From CAZSAL01 sp964604825 (lineage in GTDB: Bacteria > Elusimicrobiota > Elusimicrobia > 2-01-FULL-59-12), in assembly GCA_964604825.1 (NCBI GenBank), contig CAZSAL010000018.1, positions 1 through 43,904 on the forward strand: a stretch of 43,904 nucleotides of DNA, written 5' to 3'. A model generated the notes under the pieces. It had not been told where the DNA came from. It did not search any database and saw only the letters and a program-made list of their open reading frames with translations. Positions 24,839 to 32,435 of the stretch are shown here, piece after piece. How positions within the stretch are numbered: the stretch's first letter is position 1; every line of letters begins with the position of its first letter. A program made the translations under genes and the position numbers.

Positions 24839-26131
24839 ATGATCCCGCGCTATTCGCGCCCGGAAATGGCGCATCTCTGGACGGATCAATACCGTTTCGA
24901 AAAAATGCTGGAAGTGGAACTGCTTTCAACCGAAGCTCTGGTAAGCAGGAAGATAGTCCCGGCTGCCGCTTACGACAAGATACGGAAGCGCGCGAAAATT
25001 GATGTTTCGCGGATCCGTGAACTTGAAGCGGAAGTCAAGCATGATGTCATTGCATTTGTCACTCAGGTCGGAGAGGGTGTCGGCCCGGAGTCGCGTTTCC
25101 TGCATATGGGGCTCACTTCATCCGATGTTCTGGATACGGCGCTGGCCGTGCAGATGGTAGAAGCGGCGGATCTTTTAATTAATGATCTGGAGGCTCTGAG
25201 AAAGACTGTCGCAGTTCTCGCGCGCCGCCATCGGGCAACTCTGATGATGGGACGCTCGCATGGAATCCACGCCGAACCTACAACTTTTGGTATTAAAGTT
25301 GCGGGTTGGTATACGGAATTGGAGCGCGGCATGGAACGGCTTAAAAAGGCCCGCGAGGTAGTGCGCTTCGGGAAGCTTTCCGGCGCGGTTGGGACGTTTG
25401 CGCATCTGGAACCCTCTGTGGAGGCCTACGTTTGCCGAAAACTTGGGCTCAAACCTGAGCCTATCGCCACCCAGATTGTGCCGCGCGACAGACACGCCGA
25501 ATACCTGTGTCATATGGCTGTGGTTGCGGGTACGATCGAAAGAATCGCGACTGAAATCCGCCATCTGCAGAGAACGGAAGTGATGGAAGCGGAAGAACCT
25601 TTTACCAAGGGTCAGAAGGGAAGTTCCGCCATGCCGCATAAGAGAAATCCCGTCGCCAGCGAGAATCTTTGCGGCCTTGCGCGCCTGATCCGGGGATACG
25701 CCCAGTCTTCGCTTGAAAACATTGCTCTCTGGCATGAGCGCGACATCAGCCATTCATCTGTGGAACGGGTGGTGCTGCCGGATGCAACTATTCTTTTGGA
25801 TTTTATGATTAACCGTATTAACACAGTTTTGTCCGGGCTGCAGGTTTATCCGGAAAACATGAAAAAGAACATGGCCCGTACAGTTGAAATAATTGCCTCT
25901 CAGCGCCTGTTGCTGGCTCTGGTGAACAAAGGGCTTCGCCGCGAGGATGCCTACAGACTGGTTCAGGGACATGCCATGAAGGCCTGGCTGGAAGGCGCCA
26001 GTTTCCGCCTGCTTATCGAAGCTGATCCCGTTATTTCGCAGAAGCTCCGGGATTCCGAAATAACCGTATGTTTTGACCCACAATACTACGTCCGGCATTC
26101 CAAAGAAATTTTCCGCCGCGCCGGCCTGTAA
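24839..26131 (+). CDS. purB: Adenylosuccinate lyase
   Basis: Acts on SAICAR and adenylosuccinate. The 430-residue fumarase-superfamily protein has MIPRYSRPEMAHLWTDQYRF at the N-terminus, HMGLTSSDVLDTA, GRSHGIHAEPTTFG and the signature KGSSAMPHKRNP, with WHERDISHSSVERV following. ATG follows AAGGAATAATT. It is the last biosynthetic gene of the block; 25 bases separate it from the ABC-F gene. Confidence 0.96.
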   Translation: MIPRYSRPEMAHLWTDQYRFEKMLEVELLSTEALVSRKIVPAAAYDKIRKRAKIDVSRIRELEAEVKHDVIAFVTQVGEGVGPESRFLHMGLTSSDVLDTALAVQMVEAADLLINDLEALRKTVAVLARRHRATLMMGRSHGIHAEPTTFGIKVAGWYTELERGMERLKKAREVVRFGKLSGAVGTFAHLEPSVEAYVCRKLGLKPEPIATQIVPRDRHAEYLCHMAVVAGTIERIATEIRHLQRTEVMEAEEPFTKGQKGSSAMPHKRNPVASENLCGLARLIRGYAQSSLENIALWHERDISHSSVERVVLPDATILLDFMINRINTVLSGLQVYPENMKKNMARTVEIIASQRLLLALVNKGLRREDAYRLVQGHAMKAWLEGASFRLLIEADPVISQKLRDSEITVCFDPQYYVRHSKEIFRRAGL

Positions 26132-26156
26132 GCCAGTCCTAAATTCTATTTAAGAC

Positions 26157-28001
26157 ATGATCACTTTACGCAATTTATCCAAATCTTTTGGCGGGCAGAC
26201 GCTGTTTGAAGGGGTGTCTCTCCAGATCAACGAAAATGACCGTTTTGCTCTGGTTGGCCCGAATGGTTCGGGGAAATCCACGCTGTTTAAACTGATTCTG
26301 GGGGTCGAAGAACCGGATGACGGCGAGATTTCCCTGCGATCGGGTGTTTCCTTCGGATATCTTCCGCAAGAAACTGCCAAGTTTGCCGGGAAGACTGTGC
26401 TGGACGAGGTGCTTGGAAGCAGCTTCGACAATCATCGGGAAGCTAAAGCCAAAAGGATTCTTCACGGGTTGGGATTTAAGCAGACGGACTTCAGCCGGTT
26501 TGTGTCGGATCTTTCCGGAGGCTGGCAAATGCGCGTTGCCATCGCCAAGCTGCTGGCCGATGAGCCGGATCTGCTGATGCTGGACGAGCCGACAAACCAT
26601 CTGGATCTGGAGTCGCTGCTCTGGTTCCAGAATTATCTCGAAAACTATCGTGGCGCAATTTTCCTTATTTCACATGACCGTGAGTTTATAAATTCCATCG
26701 TTAACCGCATCGTGGAAGTAAGGCGGCATAAATTGAACGCCTATACCGGCTCGTTCGAAGATTATCTTGAGCAGCGAAAACGCGAAGAAGACAATCTCGT
26801 TTCGGCTTATAACCGTCAGCAAAAAGAGATTAGTGAACTCGAAGAATTTATTTCGCGGTTCCGCGCCAAGGCTTCGACCGCATCCCGGGCACAAGCCAAG
26901 ATCAAATACCTGGAGAAGATGGAGCGGATAGAGCTGCCGGAGGAGTTAAAAACCGTGGGATTTTCATTTCCCCAGCCGGCGCGCAGCGGGCAGAATGTGC
27001 TTGCCCTTCAGGGAATTCGCCAGTCCTACGATGGCCGGCATTGGGTCTATGACGGACTTGATCTGGAGCTGGAGCGTGGACAGCGGATTGCTCTTGTCGG
27101 ACCCAACGGCGCAGGGAAATCGACTTTATTGAAGCTACTCGCAGGGGTTCTTCCATTTCAAGGAGGCGAGCGAAAGCTGGGGTATAACGTGGAGGCGGGA
27201 TATTTCGCTCAGCAGCGCGCCGAAATGTTCCGTGCGGACCGCACCGTCCTGGAAGAAGCGGCCGATACGCGAAGACATCATTCCGAACAGACCATACGTA
27301 CGCTTCTTGGATCTTTTCTGTTTTCAGGCGGCTCGGTGTTTAAGAAGGTTGATGTTCTCAGCGGCGGCGAAAAAAGCCGGCTCGGTCTGGCCCGGCTGCT
27401 GCTGGATCCGCCTAATCTGTTATTGATGGATGAGCCGACTACGCATCTCGACATGGCTTCCGTCGAGGTGTTGATTCAGGCGCTGAAGAAGTTCGAAGGG
27501 ACTATCTGTTTTATCAGCCATGATGTCTACTTCATCAGACAGCTTGCCAATCAGATCATCCATGTTGATCAGGGCGAGGTTACGCATTACCCTGGCGATT
27601 ATGATTACTTCCTGCATAAGAAAGCGCTGGAAGAAGGAGAAGAAGCGGAATTGTTCCGATCCGAAGAACGCCTTGAAGCTGCCCATCACAAACATCCGCT
27701 GGGGGATCATCGTCCGGACGCGGGTGCTCCGTTCGATTCCAAGCCGAGGCAGAAGAAGCCATCCAGCAAAAAAACCAGGGAACAGAAACGACAGGAAGCC
27801 GAAGATCGGAATGCGCGGTATCGCCTGGCCCAGGAGCAAAAGATGAAAGATGAAAAACGCCGGGAACTGCAGAAAAAAGAAACGGAACTTTTGAACGAAA
27901 TGGTTCTGCCCGAAACACACCATAATCCCCAGCGGATAATTGAAATTACCCGAATGCTGGGTGAACTTAAAAAACAAATCAAAACCTTGCAACCTTCATA
28001 A
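26157..28001 (+). CDS. ABC-F family ATPase (Uup/EttA-like)
   Basis: Soluble two-domain ATPase of the ribosome-associated ABC-F family. Domain one (about 1-215) has Walker A GPNGSGKST, signature LSGGWQMRVAIAK and Walker B LLMLDEPTNHLD; the interdomain linker (about 216-290) is helical and charged; domain two (about 291-490) has GPNGAGKST, LSGGEKSRLGLARL and LLMDEPTTHLD. A basic coiled-coil tail (about 525-610) follows, as in Uup-like proteins. There is no membrane segment. A link to nucleotide synthesis is not evident; it may be carried as a downstream passenger of the operon. Confidence 0.92.
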   Translation: MITLRNLSKSFGGQTLFEGVSLQINENDRFALVGPNGSGKSTLFKLILGVEEPDDGEISLRSGVSFGYLPQETAKFAGKTVLDEVLGSSFDNHREAKAKRILHGLGFKQTDFSRFVSDLSGGWQMRVAIAKLLADEPDLLMLDEPTNHLDLESLLWFQNYLENYRGAIFLISHDREFINSIVNRIVEVRRHKLNAYTGSFEDYLEQRKREEDNLVSAYNRQQKEISELEEFISRFRAKASTASRAQAKIKYLEKMERIELPEELKTVGFSFPQPARSGQNVLALQGIRQSYDGRHWVYDGLDLELERGQRIALVGPNGAGKSTLLKLLAGVLPFQGGERKLGYNVEAGYFAQQRAEMFRADRTVLEEAADTRRHHSEQTIRTLLGSFLFSGGSVFKKVDVLSGGEKSRLGLARLLLDPPNLLLMDEPTTHLDMASVEVLIQALKKFEGTICFISHDVYFIRQLANQIIHVDQGEVTHYPGDYDYFLHKKALEEGEEAELFRSEERLEAAHHKHPLGDHRPDAGAPFDSKPRQKKPSSKKTREQKRQEAEDRNARYRLAQEQKMKDEKRRELQKKETELLNEMVLPETHHNPQRIIEITRMLGELKKQIKTLQPS

Positions 28002-28126
28002 CTGTTTTCGGATTACTGCCCAAAGCGTAAGTTGATTGCTTTTCGTTGAGAATTGGCAATATACCTGTCTCCTTCCGCGCCGGACACTCAAGCCTAAATA
28101 ATGCGTACCAATTCAGTGTTTTGTCC

Positions 28127-28163
28127 TTGAATCTGCAATAAAAATGTGTTATTTTTCTTGCAG
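28127..28163 (+). promoter_or_regulatory. Promoter and inverted-repeat operator of the AbiE-type pair
   Basis: Arms 28133-28145 and 28151-28163 form a 13-bp inverted repeat with one mismatch around five bases. A possible -35 TTGAAT (28127-28132) and -10 TTATTT (28149-28154), 16 bases apart, overlap it. AbiEi-type antitoxins are known to bind inverted repeats at their own promoter, so this is the likely autoregulatory site. Upstream, 28002-28126 shows nothing else. Confidence 0.65.
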
Positions 28164-28179
28164 AAATGGATTAGACATA

Positions 28180-28797
28180 ATGCAAGAAACTATCGAAAAT
28201 AAGATATTAAATCGCATATATGGGAATAGGAGGGGTTGGGTCTTTTCTCCAAAAGACCTTTCGGGTCTTGGTCCACGTACTGTTATTGATTCGGCACTTC
28301 ACCGATTCGAACAAAAAGGCAAAATACACCGCGTGATTCAAGGGCTTTATTACTACCCGCGTTCAAGTGAAATGTTGGGGCAGGAACTTCAACCTGACAT
28401 TGATAATGTTGCTCGTGCGTTGGCGCGGAAATTTGGCTGGAGAATTCAGCCTGGTGGGGCTATGGCACAGAACCTCTTGGGACTCTCTACACAGGTTCCG
28501 GCGCGAGTCGTCTACTTATCCGATGGCCGAAAACGGATGTATCGTGTGGGCAGATACAGGCTTGTCTTTGAGCATTCAACTCTTAAAGAATCTGGATTTC
28601 AACTCCATGAAAGCGGGCTCATTGTCCAAGCCATCAGGTCACTAGGAAAGGATCGGATAACGCCGGAGATAATCGCCAAAATCCGCAGTTGGTTGCAGCC
28701 AAATCTGCGTCAGAAAGTGCTGGCTGACACAAAAACGGCTACAGGCTGGGTTTATTCCGCAATCCAGAGAATCACTCAAGAGGAATCACATGGATAA
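28180..28797 (+). CDS. AbiEi/DUF6088-type antitoxin
   Basis: This 205-residue protein has an N-terminal winged-helix region (NRRGWVFSPKDLSGLGPRTV, then HRVIQGLYYYPRS) and a C-terminal antitoxin part (RYRLVFEHSTLKESGF), as in AbiEi-like proteins that repress their operon and neutralise an AbiEii nucleotidyltransferase. ATG 28180 is preferred over ATG 28144, which lies inside the operator palindrome. It overlaps the toxin gene by 8 bases. Such pairs act in phage abortive infection or plasmid maintenance. Confidence 0.82.
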   Translation: MQETIENKILNRIYGNRRGWVFSPKDLSGLGPRTVIDSALHRFEQKGKIHRVIQGLYYYPRSSEMLGQELQPDIDNVARALARKFGWRIQPGGAMAQNLLGLSTQVPARVVYLSDGRKRMYRVGRYRLVFEHSTLKESGFQLHESGLIVQAIRSLGKDRITPEIIAKIRSWLQPNLRQKVLADTKTATGWVYSAIQRITQEESHG

Positions 28798-29788
28798 GGT
28801 GGCTAATCTACCGGCAGCACAGCGGCGTGAACTGTTTCAGGAAGCGGGAAGTCATCGCGGAATTGATAAAGCTGTTATTGAAAAAGATTTTTGGGTCTGC
28901 TGGGTTCTGAAGAGACTCTTTGCCGATTCCGAGCTCAAAAGTCGAATGGTTTTCAAAGGGGGTACAAGCCTTTCTAAAGTCTTCGGCTTGATCGATCGCT
29001 TTTCAGAAGATGTTGATCTCATATTGGATTGGACTCTGCTTGGATATAGCCGTGAGGAACCGTATAAGGATTTTGAATCAAAAACTAAACAGGATCTTTT
29101 CAATAAAAAAGTGAATGCTGAAGCCGCCGATTACATTGCAGGCGAACTGCTGGAGAAGTTAACTAAGCTTTTTGCAGTCTGTCCCGGAGTTGTGGCTTCC
29201 ATTGACTCGCTTGATCGGCAATGTGTTAATGTGGATTATCCAGCTACTTTCTCCGAAAGCTATCTTCGTCCGACCGTACGGCTTGAAATTGGGCCCTTGG
29301 CATCCTGGATTCCTTCGGCGAATCATGTGATTCATCCTTACGCCGCCGAAGTCTTTCCAAAGATCTTTGAAGATCCTTCTTCTCCCGTAGTCGCCATAGC
29401 GGCTGAACGTACTTTTTGGGAAAAGGCCACTATCCTTCATAAAGAGGCACATCGTAATAGTAAGGAGATGATGCCTTCTCGAATGTCACGACATTATTAC
29501 GATGTCCATAAGTTGGCGACCAGTGCGGAAGGCAAAGCGGCCCTTGCGAATCTCCATTTGCTGGGAGAGGTTGTCGAATTCAAACAGCGCTTTTACCCAA
29601 GTGCCCGGGCACGATACGACCTGGCGAAGCCTGGCACCTTCAAGCTGATTCCTGGCCCATCGCATCTTTCCGAACTTGAGAAGGACTATCGTGATATGGA
29701 AGTCATGATTTTTGGAGACATGCCGAAGTTTGAATTAATCATTGAAACCCTTCTCACCTTGCAGGACCAGATCAATCAGCAATCGTAG
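28790..29788 (+). CDS. AbiEii/AbiGii-family nucleotidyltransferase toxin
   Basis: This 332-residue toxin has the four landmarks of the family: EKDFWVCWVLKRLF (31-44), FKGGTSLSKVFGLI with the nucleotide-binding GGTS (57-60), SEDVDLIL with the paired metal aspartates Asp74 and Asp76, and the later TFWEKATILHKEAHR plus SRHYYDVHKL. AbiEii-type toxins transfer nucleotides to RNA, halting growth when the antitoxin is lost. All key residues are intact. It ends about 240 bases before tRNA-Val; that gap (29789-30024) shows no gene. Confidence 0.88.
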   Translation: MDKVANLPAAQRRELFQEAGSHRGIDKAVIEKDFWVCWVLKRLFADSELKSRMVFKGGTSLSKVFGLIDRFSEDVDLILDWTLLGYSREEPYKDFESKTKQDLFNKKVNAEAADYIAGELLEKLTKLFAVCPGVVASIDSLDRQCVNVDYPATFSESYLRPTVRLEIGPLASWIPSANHVIHPYAAEVFPKIFEDPSSPVVAIAAERTFWEKATILHKEAHRNSKEMMPSRMSRHYYDVHKLATSAEGKAALANLHLLGEVVEFKQRFYPSARARYDLAKPGTFKLIPGPSHLSELEKDYRDMEVMIFGDMPKFELIIETLLTLQDQINQQS

Positions 29789-30024
29789 TTGCCTGCCATT
29801 TGCCTTCCTAGTCGATAAATAAAACATTATGTATATGATAAGTGAAACCCTTTTAGGGCGAGAGGCAAATTAAAACGATTTTCTGCAGTCGAATAATCCA
29901 TAAATTTCCAAACTGCCGGATGTTTTCTGGCTGGCCCTATGTTCGAATAATTCCAATAGAAGTTATTTTTTCAGACGTAAAAGTTAGGTATCATTAGGTC
30001 TTAGATTACTGGTTGGATGTTTTT

Positions 30025-30099
30025 GGGCTCCTAGCTCAGCGGTAGAGCACCTCGCTTACACCGAGGGGGTCACAGGTTCGAATCCTGTGGGGCCCACCA
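30025..30099 (+). tRNA. tRNA-Val (UAC)
   Basis: A full cloverleaf folds: acceptor GGGCTCC/GGGGCCC, D arm GCTCAGCGGTAGAGC, anticodon stem CCTCG/CGAGG with loop CTTACAC giving anticodon TAC, T arm ACAGG-TTCGAAT-CCTGT, and an encoded CCA end at 30097-30099. It reads GUA valine codons. Confidence 0.95.
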
Positions 30100-30210
30100 T
30101 TATTTTGAAAAGTTGGGGAAAAATTGGGGAATTGAGAGTTTTAAAAATAGAGAAATATTCATTCTCCAACGATAAAAAGTAAATTGTTATTCGAGATTAT
30201 TTCCTTCCAA

Positions 30211-30246
30211 GGCGGGGGTCACAGGTTCGAATCCTCTACGACCCAG
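30211..30246 (+). pseudogene. tRNA 3'-end remnant repeating the tRNA-Val T arm
   Basis: Bases 30214-30235 repeat 22 bases of tRNA-Val (30065-30086) exactly. After that the sequence diverges: the T stem has a C-C mismatch and the acceptor end differs. There is no 5' half. It looks like an attachment-site scar or the end of a lost tRNA. Confidence 0.6.
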
Positions 30247-30289
30247 GTTGCAGTTTTTCTTAATTGGTTTGTGCGGCGGGATTATTGAT

Positions 30290-30367
30290 TGGCGGGGAGT
30301 GCGGGATTCGAACCCGTGATCTTCGCCTTGACAGGGCGACGTGTTAACCAGGCTACACCAACTCCCC
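30290..30367 (-). tRNA. tRNA-Asp (GUC)
   Basis: On the minus strand the acceptor GGGGAGT/ACTCCCC, D arm starting GTGTAGCC, anticodon stem TCGCC/GGCGA with loop CTGTCAA (anticodon GTC), and T loop TTCGAAT fold normally, followed by G and an encoded CCA. One weak pair is seen at the outer T stem. It lies just downstream of the acyltransferase gene on the same strand. Confidence 0.92.
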
Positions 30368-30413
30368 ACCAAACAATTTCCCTGAAATCCTCTTCATTAT
30401 ACTGACGATCGGA

Positions 30414-31439
30414 TTAAAAGCCAAAGTTCTGCTGGGTTGGCCCTTCTGGCATGTAGACGAATTCTCCAGGCTGAGGGCGACGTTTCCAGCGGTTATGCAG
30501 CCAGAACCATTGTCCCGGGTCCTGCCGGATCCAGCCTTCCACAATTTTCGTCAGCCCATAAGTGTCTTCCGCTACAGCCATTTCCGTATTGGAATTTTGA
30601 CTCAGCGGCACGGGGGGATCGAATATTATTTTCAATCTTCCGTTTTCTTCCCACCGGTTATGCAGCGGCAGGATTACGGCGTCGGTCCTTCTGGCCAGGA
30701 TGGACACAATGGAAGAAGTAGCGGCAAGGCGCCCGAAGAAGTCCACGAAAATTCCGCCTGCCGAAAAATTCTGATCAATAAGAATCCCCAGAACCCCATG
30801 ATCTTTAAGGCACCTGAGCCCTTGTCGCAGGGCCTGCCTGTGGGGGATGATCGCCGCGCCCGTGCAGGAACGCAGGGAAGTGCAGTACGCGTCAATCCGG
30901 GCATTGTCGAGAGGCCGTACTATCAGTCGTACATCATGAATCAGACGGCTGCAGCATACGGCCATGAATTCCCAGAGCCCCAGATGCGCGGTGAAGGCGA
31001 TCACGCCATGGCCCTCCTCTCGGGCTTTACGCACATGTTCCAGCCCTTCAATTGAAACCCAGGCAGGAAGCCCTTCTCTGGTCAGCTCCGGCATTCGCGG
31101 AAAAATCGCTATCATCCGCGCCAGGTTGTTCAGAGACTCCGACAAAATGGCTTCCCGCTCCGGCTCGGACAATTCAGGAAAGGCCGAAGCAAGATTGCCG
31201 CGCACCAGTTTTTTCCGTAACGGAATAAATAAAAGGATGAATTTAATAATGTTGCGGCTGATCCTTGTTGCGGAATCCAGGGGCAGCCTGCGCACAAAGG
31301 CTGCGACGCCTCGTACGGGCCAGTATTCGAGATGAATCTGAAGAGAGGGTTTGGACCGGGCCATATGGCAGAACCATAAGTATAGCATCATGTCCGTCCG
31401 GAGAGGTCTTCTGATCCTTTCGCGTGTAACCGCGTGCAT
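30414..31439 (-). CDS. LpxL/HtrB-family lipid A acyltransferase-like protein
   Basis: Inner-membrane lysophospholipid-type acyltransferase that would add secondary acyl chains to lipid A. The protein (341 residues from 31439) has a hydrophobic segment around IIKFILLFIPL, the catalytic HX4E motif HLGLWE, the IDQNFSAGGIFVDFFGR and the terminal PGQWFWLHNRWKRRP signature. The start is uncertain; Met codons 16 and 26 of the longest frame would also give a full domain. Its presence indicates an LPS-bearing outer membrane. tRNA-Asp follows 46 bases downstream. Confidence 0.88.
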   Translation of the reverse strand: MHAVTRERIRRPLRTDMMLYLWFCHMARSKPSLQIHLEYWPVRGVAAFVRRLPLDSATRISRNIIKFILLFIPLRKKLVRGNLASAFPELSEPEREAILSESLNNLARMIAIFPRMPELTREGLPAWVSIEGLEHVRKAREEGHGVIAFTAHLGLWEFMAVCCSRLIHDVRLIVRPLDNARIDAYCTSLRSCTGAAIIPHRQALRQGLRCLKDHGVLGILIDQNFSAGGIFVDFFGRLAATSSIVSILARRTDAVILPLHNRWEENGRLKIIFDPPVPLSQNSNTEMAVAEDTYGLTKIVEGWIRQDPGQWFWLHNRWKRRPQPGEFVYMPEGPTQQNFGF

Positions 31440-31477
31440 TTAATGTATGTCAAAAACATAGAACCGTTTCTAAATCC

Positions 31478-31873
31478 ATGAAAAACCTGGCGTTTATTCT
31501 TTTTTCAACGGCCTGTATGACAGTATGGGTCAACCACGTAACGCAGGCAGACCCCCAGGGCACGACACAGGCAAATGTTCAGGTACGCAAGGTGATAACC
31601 GCGGAAGAAAATGCTGTCCCGAGTAAAAACGCGGCCCAGGCCATGGCCAGGGAAGCTATCCCGGTCAAAAATTGGAGCAAACTGGAGGGACAGGTGACCC
31701 GTGTTGACCAGGAACGAAGAATAATGGAACTGCGGCTTAGAGGAACCAACGACATCGTCGGTATCCCGGTTGTACCTGAGTTGGTGGGCATTTTTAAGAG
31801 CGGGGATCATCAATACGCTTTGAAAGATATACGTCCGGGGGACAGCGTAACGGTGCGCAACAGCGCGATGTGA
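31478..31873 (+). CDS. Small secreted protein of unknown function
   Basis: This 131-residue protein has an N-terminal signal peptide (MKNLAFILFSTACMTVWV, likely cleaved after THVTQA-like small residues near 24). The mature part has a linker followed by a small beta-rich domain (WSKLEGQVTRVDQERRIMEL, then ALKDIRPGDSVTVR), resembling short OB-like periplasmic domains. I do not recognise a named family. It is divergent from the acyltransferase gene with only a 38-base gap. Confidence 0.65.
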   Translation: MKNLAFILFSTACMTVWVNHVTQADPQGTTQANVQVRKVITAEENAVPSKNAAQAMAREAIPVKNWSKLEGQVTRVDQERRIMELRLRGTNDIVGIPVVPELVGIFKSGDHQYALKDIRPGDSVTVRNSAM

Positions 31874-31883
31874 CCTGCCCTGA

Positions 31884-32402
31884 TCAATCAGGGCCTTCCA
31901 GGTCGCGCGCTCCCTGCAGATGATTTTCGGCTGTTTTCAGATTGACTGCGACCAGGTTGCGGATGTCTTCCTGTTTTAAAATGTTCTCGGCGTTTTCCAG
32001 CCTGATCTTGTCCAGTTTGTGAATTTGAATCATATCTTCGGCGAAAGCCTTGTCAAAATCAGCGCCCGTTTTCTTGGATAACGCGACCACCATCTGCTGT
32101 TCTTCCGCCGCTTCCAGATGATTTAAAAATCCCGCCGTTGACGGTTCGAGAAGCGTAATCTGTTTTTTCCCGGCGAATTCCTGGATTTGACTGTCGGAAT
32201 CAATATGATCTTTTATTAATTCTTCGGCATAGTCCAGTATGCGGCGGGAAACGGCTTTCTCCCTGGCGATTTTTCCCAGCTCTATCTCATATTGGTTGGA
32301 ATGATGGAGTTTGGATAATATTTTCTGCGCTTCGTCGGCAGCCCAGGCATGCAGGCTGATTATTGACCCCAGCGCCAGTGCGTTGATCCCCGTCCGTTTC
32401 AT
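31884..32402 (-). CDS. DUF4142-family secreted protein
   Basis: This 172-residue protein has a signal peptide (about 1-21, ending HAWA) and a four-helix domain typical of DUF4142: LSKLHHSNQYEIELGKIA, YAEELIKDHIDSDSQIQE, and DFDKAFAEDMIQIHKLD close to the family's DxxY/F-M-x-x-x-H pattern. Ferritin-like fold and periplasmic location are expected; function is unknown. It lies tail-to-tail with the preceding secreted protein and follows the kinase gene on the same strand with a 33-base gap. Confidence 0.78.
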   Translation of the reverse strand: MKRTGINALALGSIISLHAWAADEAQKILSKLHHSNQYEIELGKIAREKAVSRRILDYAEELIKDHIDSDSQIQEFAGKKQITLLEPSTAGFLNHLEAAEEQQMVVALSKKTGADFDKAFAEDMIQIHKLDKIRLENAENILKQEDIRNLVAVNLKTAENHLQGARDLEGPD

Positions 32403-32435
32403 GCATTTAGTTCGACCCCTTCCGCCGTATGGCGG

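Noticed and set aside
30187..30372. Small minus-strand frame over the tRNA region
   Set aside because: It overlaps tRNA-Asp and the tRNA remnant; no coding signal.
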